DNA from: Actinomycetota bacterium
GTDB taxonomy: Bacteria; Actinomycetota; Acidimicrobiia; Acidimicrobiales; JAMDDE01
Assembly (NCBI GenBank): GCA_023489235.1
Contig: JAMDDE010000052.1
Location: forward strand, 1-62,103
Reading direction: 5' to 3'
DNA length: 62,103 nucleotides
A model generated the notes under the pieces. That model did not search any database, had not been told where the DNA came from, and saw only the letters and a program-made list of their open reading frames with translations. The position numbers were made by a program, and so were the translations under genes. Positions 50,867 through 58,378 of the stretch are shown piece by piece; the stretch's first letter is position 1; each line of letters begins with the position of its first letter.

Positions 50867-51493
50867 ATGAGTGTTTACAAGGAGAATGCGTGGGTGGGCA
50901 GACGCGTTGTAATTGCTGAAGACGAAGCTATCGTAAGGCTGGATCTTAAGGAGATCCTAGAGGATGAGGGCTATGAGGTGGTTGGCGAGACGGGTCGTGG
51001 CGATCAAGCCGTAGAGCTCGTAGCCGAGCACAAGCCTGACTTAGCGATCTTGGATGTGAAGATGCCAGGCATGGATGGCATTGCAGCTGCCAGACAGATA
51101 GTGTCCCAGTACAAGGTAGCCGTGCTGATATTGACCGCCTTCAGCCAACGTGACCTGATAGAGGAGGCTCGTGACGCTGGAGCCTTGGCCTATTTGATCA
51201 AGCCTTTCCAGCGTGCTGAACTGATACCTGCCATCGAGGTGGCAATGGCCCGTTTCGCTGAGATAAGAGCTCTCGAAGAGGAGAATGAGGGACTAGAGGA
51301 GAAGAGCCGGAGTTTGGAGGAGCAGCTGGAGACACGCCGGTTAGTCGATCGTGCCAAGGGACTGCTCATGGACTCCTACGGCTTGAAAGAGCACGAAGCA
51401 TTCAGCTTTATTCAGCATACGGCTATGGACAAACGCACGAAGATGCGCGATATAGCTCAGCAGATCCTTGAAGGGGTTGTCTCACCTAGCTGA
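50867..51493 (+). CDS. Response regulator with ANTAR RNA-binding output domain
   Basis: 208 residues. The receiver starts RVVIAEDEAIVRLDL, has phospho-acceptor Asp in DLAILDVKMPG and the YLIKPF loop. A helical linker leads to a C-terminal ANTAR domain with the conserved LVDRAKGLLMDSYGLKEHEA and MRDIAQQIL. ANTAR proteins bind paired hairpins in nascent mRNA and prevent termination. In mycobacteria the counterpart PdtaR works with kinase PdtaS; no such kinase is nearby. I could not see an obvious ANTAR-target hairpin pair in the window. Confidence 0.93.
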   Translation: MSVYKENAWVGRRVVIAEDEAIVRLDLKEILEDEGYEVVGETGRGDQAVELVAEHKPDLAILDVKMPGMDGIAAARQIVSQYKVAVLILTAFSQRDLIEEARDAGALAYLIKPFQRAELIPAIEVAMARFAEIRALEEENEGLEEKSRSLEEQLETRRLVDRAKGLLMDSYGLKEHEAFSFIQHTAMDKRTKMRDIAQQILEGVVSPS

Positions 51494-51685
51494 AGTTCAA
51501 CTGGATCTTGTGCAGTTAGAAACCACTATTTCCACTTTGCGTTGCTGTCCTAAGCCAACCGATGATTGTAGTTGTTGATTGCCATTAGTCATTGACATCT
51601 TAGCCATGGCTAGAGAAGCAGTTGACTAGATGCACATATACAGTCGATCACCTAGCGCGTAGACAGTAGCCAGTCAGTCAGCTAA

Positions 51686-52075
51686 CTAGCCTACCAGTGA
51701 GTTGATCTTGCGGACTAGTTTGTCCTCTATCTCGATGTTCCAGGCAGTTTCAGCTACGTCGACAACCAAGAACAGATCGGACAGCAGAAGAGTTTCCACC
51801 AAGGCCACACCAAGATGCTCCAGCCACTTGCCTATACCTATGCGAACAGTGAAATCTTGGGGCACCCCTGATAGGAGGATGGTGAGAGCGCGATCTGCAT
51901 CTATGATACCAGCCAGGAAATGACCCTTCTTTGCTTGGATCACTGTTCCATGGACCGATGGGGCAGATGATTGTACCGTGAAACCTTCAGAGCTCAAGTA
52001 GTCCTCGATGCTTTTCTGGAGCTCCTGTAAGGATACGTTCTTGTCCTTGAACTGAAGTACCTTTTCGCCGATCAT
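51686..52075 (-). CDS. Protein of unknown function
   Basis: 129 residues from ATG 52075, chosen because GAGGAGGA stands seven bases before it (a longer frame begins at 52090). It has a helical N-terminus (LQELQKSIEDYLSSEGF), a beta-rich middle (GTVIQAKKGHFLAGI, DRALTILLSGV), and a hydrophobic helix-like stretch near LGVALVETLLLSDLFLVVDVA. No family is recognised with confidence. It is between the ANTAR regulator and ssrA and reads toward the former. Confidence 0.6.
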   Translation of the reverse strand: MIGEKVLQFKDKNVSLQELQKSIEDYLSSEGFTVQSSAPSVHGTVIQAKKGHFLAGIIDADRALTILLSGVPQDFTVRIGIGKWLEHLGVALVETLLLSDLFLVVDVAETAWNIEIEDKLVRKINSLVG

Positions 52076-52281
52076 CGCGGTCCTCCTCATGTACAGCTCA
52101 CTGCAGACAACCGTTTGATGGCCGACAGTTCCATTACTGCAGCACCTAAGTTGCCTGAGTGATCCAATCTTGGACCAACGCTACCACTCGACCATCCTTT
52201 GGTCATCGCGGCCTGAACCGTTGTTCTTGCTGGCAACAAACCAGGGACGAGGCGAGAAAACCACTAGCTTACCGTAGGCAC

Positions 52282-52319
52282 GGCTTGAACTGTTATAAAA
52301 GGCTTGAACTGTTATAAAA
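52282..52319. repeat. 19-bp perfect tandem repeat just downstream of ssrA
   Basis: GGCTTGAACTGTTATAAAA occurs at 52282-52300 and 52301-52319. On the minus strand it directly follows the tmRNA 3' end (52324), so it lies in the 3' trailer or terminator zone. Confidence 0.9.
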
Positions 52320-52323
52320 CTAG

Positions 52324-52676
52324 TGGAGGTGGCGGGAATCGAACCCGCGTCCTCCGGTGTCGAGTCAGGACTTCTCCGAGCGCATCTGGTGTCTTGATCT
52401 CGATATGGCTCTGTCACCAGCAACATGACCATACCCAGCCAGCTTAAATAGTTTCCCGCACGTCCTGCTGGCTTGGTCTCGTACGGTTAGTCTCACTTTA
52501 TAACGCCCATGACCAAGACGTGAGACTTATCCTGGGTGGACGTCGCTACTTCATCAAGCAGCGAGTGCGAGCTGAGGCTCGGCGTTTGTTTTTGTCTCCG
52601 GCTCTTTAACGTGGCTCCGGAAACCACGGCTCGCTTCTCCTGCCTCTACAATCCGAAGTCGAAGCCTGTCACCCCC
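52324..52676 (-). ncRNA. ssrA: Transfer-messenger RNA (tmRNA)
   Basis: 353 nt. The 5' end GGGGGTGACAGGCTTCGAC and the 3' end GGGTTCGATTCCCGCCACCTCCA form the tRNA-like acceptor and T arm with perfect pairing (GGGGGTG with CACCTCC, one G-U). The tag frame ends at TGA 52556-52554 and reads ...ETKTNAEPQLALAA (14 residues if it begins at 52598), with the hydrophobic ALAA degradation end. CCA is not encoded. With SmpB (1.5 kb away) it rescues stalled ribosomes. The first resume codon is my best guess. Confidence 0.96.
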
Positions 52677-52698
52677 ATGTTCCTTGTTAACTAACTCG

Positions 52699-52723
52699 AT
52701 ACTTTCAAGTATCTCCTATTATA
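52699..52723 (-). promoter_or_regulatory. ssrA promoter -10 box and leader dyad
   Basis: On the minus strand TATAAT (52723-52718) stands 42 bases before the mature 5' end. Between them lies a 16-bp palindrome (52699-52714, arms GATACTT/AAGTATC) that would form a small hairpin in the precursor. No good -35 is visible. Confidence 0.55.
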
Positions 52724-52806
52724 CCTGTTTCATGCTTGTTTTGTGATCCGATGTATGTGCACCTCTATGCCTGTACATCAAGCATCAATCAAAACCTGAT
52801 CTTTTC

Positions 52807-53301
52807 TTAACTTGGATGATCCACTTTACAGGAGATCAAGTTTATGCTTTGGTATGTCATCACCGTCTCGCCATGTTGGTTGGTCAGCGTATGGGAGAAG
52901 ACTATTCGACCGCGATCCGGAGCCGATGTCGGGGATTTGTCGACGATTTCTACCTTAAGAGATACGGTATCGCCAGGTCTCACTGGGCGCTGCCATCGCA
53001 ATGCATCGATACCAATGCCAACCCACATGGACTCTTGCACCAGGCCTAACTGCAAAAAAAGCCACCAAGCCAAGCATAGTGTATGAAAACCTGACGCAAT
53101 TAGGCCGTGGAATGGACCCTCGTCAGCATAGAGGCGATCCAAGTGCATGTTCTGAGGATCGTATATCTGCGCAAATTGGATTATTTCGGCTTCTGGAATC
53201 GTTCGTCGCCCACCGGAAAAGGATTGGCCAACGGTAAAATCTTCATAAAATAATGACAACTTTCTCCTCCTCAATTGTGGTAAAAATCTCGGTCCCTCCA
53301 T
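52807..53301 (-). CDS. MaoC-like dehydratase domain protein
   Basis: 164 residues of the hot-dog fold. The R-specific hydratase motif is visible as YDPQNMHLDRLYADEGPFHGLIASG, where Asp and His of the catalytic pair occur, followed by WQRPVRPGDTV and GETVMTYQ. It may hydrate 2-enoyl-CoA esters or serve as an accessory dehydratase; substrate unknown. It is divergent from the second ArsR-like gene, with a palindrome between them. The first 15 basic residues look less conserved and the true start may be M or L further in. Confidence 0.85.
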   Translation of the reverse strand: MEGPRFLPQLRRRKLSLFYEDFTVGQSFSGGRRTIPEAEIIQFAQIYDPQNMHLDRLYADEGPFHGLIASGFHTLCLAWWLFLQLGLVQESMWVGIGIDALRWQRPVRPGDTVSLKVEIVDKSPTSAPDRGRIVFSHTLTNQHGETVMTYQSINLISCKVDHPS

Positions 53302-53334
53302 GATCGAGATAAGTCATAAAAGTTTCTTCTGTGG

Positions 53335-53346
53335 CATTGTACAATG
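53335..53346. promoter_or_regulatory. 12-bp perfect palindrome between the MaoC-like and ArsR-like genes
   Basis: CATTGTACAATG lies 34 bp upstream of the MaoC start. It is placed to act as an operator for the divergently encoded ArsR-like regulator, but is short enough to occur by chance. Confidence 0.35.
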
Positions 53347-53434
53347 ATAACGATTCACGTAGGATGGAACTATCGATGCATACCCGGATATTCTGACGAT
53401 TGGGAAACTAATTGGTGATCCTGCACGTGCGGCC

Positions 53435-54112
53435 ATGCTAGTGGCCTTGTTGGATGGCCAAGCTCGACCAGCCAGTGAATTGGCGTGGCTGGCTCACGTT
53501 TCACGACAAGCTGCTAGTGCACACCTATCGAAGCTGGAAAAGGGAGGGCTCGTGGAAGTCAGCTCAGAGGGTCGGTATCGATACTATCGATTGAAGAATG
53601 CTGAGGTTGGAGAGGCTTTGGAGACCTTGGCTCGCATTGCGCCACCGGCCAGGATCAGATCCCTGCGAGCCTCTCAGGAGCTGATAGCCTTGAAGTTCGC
53701 TCGTATTTGCTACGACCACCTGGCGGGATATCTAGGCGTTCAGTTGACCCGAGCCTTTCTTGCAAAACAATGGCTGCTGAATCAGGATCAAGCTTATTAC
53801 GTCACCGAAGCTGGAAACCGGGGCTTTGAAGACCTGGGAATCTCCTTGGAATTAGTCCGACGCGCTCGCCGAGTATTCGCTTACCCCTGTCGTGACTGGA
53901 GCGAGAACCAGCCGCACCTGGCTGGAGCACTGGGCGCTGCACTATTCAAGCTTCTGTGTGATCGCGGTTGGGTGGATCGTACTTATGCCAATCGAACTGT
54001 GAGACTCACGGATACGGGCAGGCGCGAACTCAGTCTACGTTTAGAGGTTAACCTGGACAGCCGGCTTGATCAAGCAGTTCCTGACCCATTGGGCTCCGAA
54101 CCCCTTGGATAG
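53435..54112 (+). CDS. ArsR-family winged-helix regulator with C-terminal extension
   Basis: 225 residues from ATG 53435. The HTH lies at the N-terminus (ASELAWLAHVSRQAASAHLSKL, then the wing SSEGRYRYYRL). The long C-terminal part, with ARICYDHLAGYLGVQLTRAF and WLLNQDQAYYVTEAG, is typical of a two-domain ArsR group that has a second winged-helix-like region. The frame continues upstream as TIGKLIGDPARAAM, which is the conserved start of this group, yet no ATG, GTG or TTG precedes it before TAG 53360-53362. The gene may use a rare start or carry a mutation. It is divergent from the MaoC gene. Confidence 0.85.
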   Translation: MLVALLDGQARPASELAWLAHVSRQAASAHLSKLEKGGLVEVSSEGRYRYYRLKNAEVGEALETLARIAPPARIRSLRASQELIALKFARICYDHLAGYLGVQLTRAFLAKQWLLNQDQAYYVTEAGNRGFEDLGISLELVRRARRVFAYPCRDWSENQPHLAGALGAALFKLLCDRGWVDRTYANRTVRLTDTGRRELSLRLEVNLDSRLDQAVPDPLGSEPLG

Positions 54113-54134
54113 TATTGAAAAGCAACCAAAATTA

Positions 54135-54695
54135 CTAGCTGTAGCGAGCAGAACGCTTCATGGCATTTGCGATCTCTCGCCGGGCTTCCCGTGCTGCCTC
54201 TCGCTCAGCAACCACCCTTCGTACGTCATACAGCTTCCTGCCCCTGGCCAAGGCTAACTCCAACTTGACGGTACCGGATTTGAAGTACATGGAGAGTGGT
54301 ACGAGGGTGAGCGATCGCTGCTGAGTGAGTCCAGCTAGTCGGTCGATTTGATAACGGTGCAGGAGGAGCTTTTTGGGGCGGTCGGGGTCGTGACCGCCGA
54401 AACCGTGAGCGAAGTCGTAAGGGGCTATGTGGATCCCGTAAACCCAGACCTCTCCGTTGTCGATGCGAGCAAACGACTCGCGTAGACTGGTTCTACCTGC
54501 CCGTAGAGATTTGACCTCGCTGCCCTGTAGGACTATTCCGCATTCGAGTGATTCTATGATGTCGTAGTCATGGCGAGCTTTGCGGTTGTCGGCAATGTGC
54601 TTAATTGCATGTTGATCAGAGTCGCGTACTTGGCGGTTGGAGCGTGATGAACCTCGCGTAGTCGGTACTGGCTTCTTGGGTGTCACGTGAACCAA
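54135..54695 (-). CDS. smpB: tmRNA-binding protein SmpB
   Basis: 186 residues. After a basic 35-residue tail, the OB-fold core has NRKARHDYDIIESLECGIVL, GSEVKSLRAGR, LRESFARI and RKLLLHR. The C-terminal tail REIANAMKRS is the part that enters the decoding centre. It binds tmRNA (encoded 1.5 kb to the left). The N-terminal tail is longer than in most SmpB; a start nearer to ATG further in is not available, so the annotated start stands. The 5' end overlaps the frame leading into mec. Confidence 0.95.
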   Translation of the reverse strand: MVHVTPKKPVPTTRGSSRSNRQVRDSDQHAIKHIADNRKARHDYDIIESLECGIVLQGSEVKSLRAGRTSLRESFARIDNGEVWVYGIHIAPYDFAHGFGGHDPDRPKKLLLHRYQIDRLAGLTQQRSLTLVPLSMYFKSGTVKLELALARGRKLYDVRRVVAEREAAREARREIANAMKRSARYS

Positions 54696-54749
54696 GGTAT
54701 ATGCCTGGAGCGGTCACTGCTTGAAGCGAAGAGCGATAGTGTGTTTAGG

Positions 54750-55181
54750 ATGCTTCTACTGCGATCCGAGATATACGAGGAGATAGTTGCCCACTGCATC
54801 CGTGGTCTGCCAGCAGAGGCCTGCGGGCTCCTCTCTGGCGATCCAGATACGGCTACGGTGCAACGGTGCTACTTGACGCGGAATGCTGCTGCATCGGCTC
54901 GTTTGTACACAGTGGATCCCTTGGATCACTTGCGTGCCGACAGAGATGCCGAGAGCAGAGGGGAGCAGATAATCGGGGTATTTCATTCACATACGCATAC
55001 CGATGCTTATCCGTCGCCAACCGACGTTGAACAGGCCCCCGATCCATCTTGGCACTATGTAGTTGTGTCATTGCGCGATATCTATCCATCGCTCAGGTCG
55101 TACAGGATAATACAAGGTGTTATCAGCGAAGAAGAGGTTGTGATAGACGGACACTCAATGATTGGTAGAATCTGGAGTTAG
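54750..55181 (+). CDS. mec: JAMM metalloprotease of the CysO pathway (Mec-like)
   Basis: 143 residues from ATG 54750. It is an MPN/JAB1 zinc peptidase: the Glu in LPAEACGLLSG, then His79, His81, Ser89 and Asp92 in the motif HSHTHTDAYPSPTD. In Mycobacterium tuberculosis Mec releases cysteine from the CysO-cysteine adduct. The next gene is cysO, then cysM, so the same role is expected. Because this CysO carries a C-terminal tail beyond its GG, the enzyme may also process that precursor. Confidence 0.9.
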   Translation: MLLLRSEIYEEIVAHCIRGLPAEACGLLSGDPDTATVQRCYLTRNAAASARLYTVDPLDHLRADRDAESRGEQIIGVFHSHTHTDAYPSPTDVEQAPDPSWHYVVVSLRDIYPSLRSYRIIQGVISEEEVVIDGHSMIGRIWS

Positions 55182-55207
55182 TTAATCAGGATTTGCTGGG
55201 AGGTTAT

Positions 55208-55513
55208 GTGCCTATAGAAGTCCGTCTGCCAACCGTGTTGCGATCTCATGCTGGTGGGCGATCGACGGTGCAGGTCGACGGCTCTACCATCAGAGAAGTT
55301 CTAGAGGAGCTGGCAACATCTTACCCTGGTTTGAAGGGGCAGATAATAGCTGATAACGGTGCACTGCATCGCTTTGTCAACGTGTATGTCAATGATGATG
55401 ATGTCCGATACTTGGACAATCTTGATACGAAGGTTTCTTCAGGTGACGTCGTTTCGATCCTGCCTGCTGTCGCTGGAGGATGCAGAGCCATCCAGAGAGA
55501 ACCTGAGGGTTAG
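55208..55513 (+). CDS. cysO: Ubiquitin-like sulfur carrier CysO, with C-terminal tail
   Basis: 101 residues from GTG 55208 (GGGAGG five bases before it; the frame also opens with TTG 55193). It has the beta-grasp fold: VPIEVRLPTVLR at the start, FVNVYVNDDDVRYL in the middle and SILPAVAGG near the end. As a thiocarboxylate at the final Gly it donates sulfur to CysM. Unlike the mycobacterial protein, ten more residues (CRAIQREPEG) follow the GG, so removal of the tail is needed before activation. It lies between mec and cysM. Confidence 0.9.
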   Translation: MPIEVRLPTVLRSHAGGRSTVQVDGSTIREVLEELATSYPGLKGQIIADNGALHRFVNVYVNDDDVRYLDNLDTKVSSGDVVSILPAVAGGCRAIQREPEG

Positions 55514-55515
55514 AG

Positions 55516-56463
55516 ATGGGATATTGTGCTTCCATATTGGATGCCATCGGTAACACCCCCTTGGTTGAGGTAAGTGCCCTCAGTCCGAATCCTCGTGTGC
55601 GCATCTTGGCCAAGTTGGAGGGATTCAACCCGGGTGGTTCCGTCAAGGACCGAGTAGCATTGGCAATGGTGCAACAGGCGGAGAAGGATGGAGTCTTGAC
55701 CGGGGGAGAGACCTTGTTGGAGCCGACCTCAGGTAACACTGGAATTGGCTTGGCCTTGGTCTGTCGAGTGAAGGGGTACCACTTGCGAGTGGTGATGCCT
55801 TCTAATGTCTCTGAAGAACGTCGCCAGACATTGAAACTGTGGGGGGCTGAGATCATTGACTCTCCCGCCAGCGAGGGGTCCAACGGTGCAGTTCGTATGG
55901 CCCAAAGGCTTGCCAAGGAACACCCAGAGCTTGTATTCCTCTATCAGTACGGCAATCCAGCCAATCCAAGAGCACACTACGAAGGAACAGGGCCAGAGAT
56001 ATGGAGGGATTGTCCAGAGGTCACCCATTTCGTTGCTGGACTGGGCACTTCAGGGACTTTGGTGGGGGTAGGAAGGTATTTGAAGGAGCGCAACCCCGAT
56101 GTTCAAGTCTGGGCCGTCGAGCCTCCCGCCGGGGAAATGGTAGATGGCCTTCGGAGCTTGGATGACGGGTTCATCCCACCAATTTTTTTGGACAATGGCG
56201 GTCCAGACCTACTGGATCGCAAGACCGTGATCGGTCCGCGTGAGTCGATCGAATGGACGAGGAGACTGGCAGAGATTGGCATATTCGCTGGCATATCCAC
56301 TGGCGCAGTCATGGCTGGAGCCGTGCGATGTGCATCCCAGATAGACGAGGGAGTGGTGGTCATCGTCTCCGCAGATGCTGGCTGGAAGTACCTGTCCACT
56401 GGAGCGTGGACCGACGACATAGATGTAGTGACCGAGCGCGCCAAGCATATGGTTTACTTCTAG
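55516..56463 (+). CDS. cysM: CysO-dependent cysteine synthase (CysM type)
   Basis: 315 residues of PLP fold-type II. The PLP lysine is in NPGGSVKDRVAL, the substrate loop is EPTSGNTGIG, the phosphate-binding GLGTSGT follows, and GISTGAV near the end. The segment GLRSLDDGF holds an Arg matching the position that favours O-phosphoserine in mycobacterial CysM. With CysO thiocarboxylate it would form CysO-cysteine, later cut by Mec. It starts 2 bp after cysO and is followed by murI after 119 bp. Confidence 0.92.
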   Translation: MGYCASILDAIGNTPLVEVSALSPNPRVRILAKLEGFNPGGSVKDRVALAMVQQAEKDGVLTGGETLLEPTSGNTGIGLALVCRVKGYHLRVVMPSNVSEERRQTLKLWGAEIIDSPASEGSNGAVRMAQRLAKEHPELVFLYQYGNPANPRAHYEGTGPEIWRDCPEVTHFVAGLGTSGTLVGVGRYLKERNPDVQVWAVEPPAGEMVDGLRSLDDGFIPPIFLDNGGPDLLDRKTVIGPRESIEWTRRLAEIGIFAGISTGAVMAGAVRCASQIDEGVVVIVSADAGWKYLSTGAWTDDIDVVTERAKHMVYF

Positions 56464-56485
56464 TCCCCGATTTCTGTCCGAGGTC

Positions 56486-56504
56486 CGAGAGTGAACTACT
56501 CTCG
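56486..56504. terminator. 7-bp hairpin between cysM and murI
   Basis: CGAGAGT and ACTCTCG flank GAACT. No T-tract follows; the downstream 60 bp contain loosely repeated GTGAACTRCC-like pieces. It may act as an mRNA hairpin between cysM and murI. Confidence 0.35.
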
Positions 56505-56582
56505 AGAGTGGACTACCAAGGTGGGGCCAAGAGGTAAGGGTGAACTGCCAAAGTGAGCTACCAATAGGTTGGATAATAGCGA

Positions 56583-57392
56583 ATGGATGATCGTCCTATT
56601 GGAATATTCGACAGTGGCTTCGGTGGCCTGAGTATAGTCAGGGCATTAATTGACTTGCTCCCTTCCGAGGACATAGTTTACGTAGGCGATACAGCACGTT
56701 ACCCGTATGGCCCAAGGCCCCTGGAGCAGGTTCGCCTCTTCTCTCAACAGATAGCTAAGTGGTTAGTGACTGAGCACGATGTGAAGATGGTAGTCGTAGC
56801 TTGCAATACTGCCTCTGCGGCTTCCCTGGATCTTCTCCGCTTCGATCTGGATGTGCCAGTGATCGGGGTAATCGAGCCCGGGTTGCGCGCAGCGTTGGCT
56901 GTCACTCGTCGCGGAAGAGTTGGAGTGATTGGAACGGTCGGCACCATATCGTCAGGAGCCTACCAGCGAGCTGTGCGCAAGTATCGTAGTAGTGTTGAGC
57001 TTGTCTGCGCAGCTACTCCTGGTTTCGTTGAGTTCGTCGAACGAGGAGAGACCGACTCCGACCAAGTCCATGTCCTAGCCGAGAGGTTGCTTTCTCCTGT
57101 ACGCCAAGCGCGAGTGGACACGCTTCTGTTGGGTTGCACCCACTATCCTTTCCTTGCCCGAACTATCAGGGATGTCATGGGCACAGATGTGGTGTTGGTG
57201 TCCTCTGCTGAAGAAACTGCCTTCGAGGTCTCCGCGTTGTTGGATCATGCCGGGCTCAACAAGAGATATCCAAGCAAAGCTGAGCATTTGTTCTACTCGT
57301 CTGGCGAAACGGAGTGGTTCCTCGAGGTAGGGAGAAGGCTGTTCGGGCCTGAGCTCGAGTCCGTGGAGAGTGTTGTATGGGATCAGGAGTGA
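56583..57392 (+). CDS. murI: Glutamate racemase
   Basis: 269 residues. The two catalytic cysteines are Cys74 in VVACNTASAA and Cys185 in LLLGCTHYP; the N-terminal IGIFDSGFGGLSIVRA is the family signature. It makes D-glutamate for peptidoglycan. In mycobacteria the same neighbourhood (mec-cysO-cysM and murI) is conserved. It is 119 bp after cysM. Confidence 0.96.
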   Translation: MDDRPIGIFDSGFGGLSIVRALIDLLPSEDIVYVGDTARYPYGPRPLEQVRLFSQQIAKWLVTEHDVKMVVVACNTASAASLDLLRFDLDVPVIGVIEPGLRAALAVTRRGRVGVIGTVGTISSGAYQRAVRKYRSSVELVCAATPGFVEFVERGETDSDQVHVLAERLLSPVRQARVDTLLLGCTHYPFLARTIRDVMGTDVVLVSSAEETAFEVSALLDHAGLNKRYPSKAEHLFYSSGETEWFLEVGRRLFGPELESVESVVWDQE

Positions 57393-57441
57393 ACACTTGG
57401 CTGGGTGATCCAGATACTCTAGCGGCTAGCAAGGTACGCCC

Positions 57442-58338
57442 GTGTTGATCGGCGCACATGTTGGCGCCAGTGGGGGATTGAACTCATCACTGAGACGTGG
57501 AGCCGAGATCGGGGCAGAGGTGATCCAGATATTCACCCAAAGTCCGCGAACGTGGTCCGTGGTGCACCATACTCAGGCCGAATTCGAAGCTTACCGTCAT
57601 GCACAGTTGGACTTTCCAAGTGTAAAAATGACATTTTGCCATGCCAGCTACTTGATCAATCTGTGCAGTAACGATTCATCAATTCTTTCTTCCTCGCGCA
57701 ATGTCCTAACTGCCAACTTGGCGGTTGCTACTCAGTTGCGCTCTTCTGGCGTAGTCCTCCATGTAGGTAGCCACAAAGGTCGTGGTTTGGACTCCTGCTT
57801 TACCCAGGTGCTTGCCGAGATAAAGCGTTCTCTCGAATCAGCATCAATAGCTGCAGAGGAAGAGGCTGTTCCACTCCTCCTGGAGAATACAGCTGGAGCA
57901 GGAGGAACGATCGGGAGAAGCCTGGAGGAATTGGCTACCATCCTGGATGGTCTAGATGGCCCAGGTCAAGTCGGTCTGAGGCATAAGCTGGGTATCTGCT
58001 TGGACACCCAACATCTTTGGGCCTCTGGCGTATCCTATGATACCCCCGAAGCGGTAGAACGCCTTGTTGACAGAGTAGAGGAACTCATCGGGCTCGAGAG
58101 ACTAGGCTGCATCCATTTGAACGATTCCAAAACAGCCTTGGGGTCAGAGAGGGATCGTCACGAGAACTTGGGCAAGGGAATGATAGGGGAGCATTCGTTG
58201 GCGCTTTTCCTAGGGTATCCCAAGCTCCAGTCGGTACCAGTGATATTAGAGGTGCCAGGTGGTGGTAGTGGCCCCGATCGCGACCAGATAGGCGTAGCTC
58301 GGCACCTTCACGAACTGGGATGTTCTATGTGGAGGTGA
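57442..58338 (+). CDS. nfo: Endonuclease IV
   Basis: 298 residues of the xylose-isomerase-like barrel. The zinc ligands are recognisable in HVGSHKG, LLENTAGAG, CLDTQHLWASG, IHLNDSKTALGS and RHENLGKG. It nicks abasic sites in base-excision repair. It begins 49 bp after murI and may share its transcript. The end is convergent with the unknown zinc-ribbon gene, 40 bp away. Confidence 0.95.
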   Translation: MLIGAHVGASGGLNSSLRRGAEIGAEVIQIFTQSPRTWSVVHHTQAEFEAYRHAQLDFPSVKMTFCHASYLINLCSNDSSILSSSRNVLTANLAVATQLRSSGVVLHVGSHKGRGLDSCFTQVLAEIKRSLESASIAAEEEAVPLLLENTAGAGGTIGRSLEELATILDGLDGPGQVGLRHKLGICLDTQHLWASGVSYDTPEAVERLVDRVEELIGLERLGCIHLNDSKTALGSERDRHENLGKGMIGEHSLALFLGYPKLQSVPVILEVPGGGSGPDRDQIGVARHLHELGCSMWR

Positions 58339-58378
58339 CCAATGGAGGTGGTCGACTGACCAGTGCTGAGTGCATCAT

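Noticed and set aside
52181-52432. Leftward open frame of 83 codons
   Set aside because: It lies over the 3' part of tmRNA, which explains the sequence fully.
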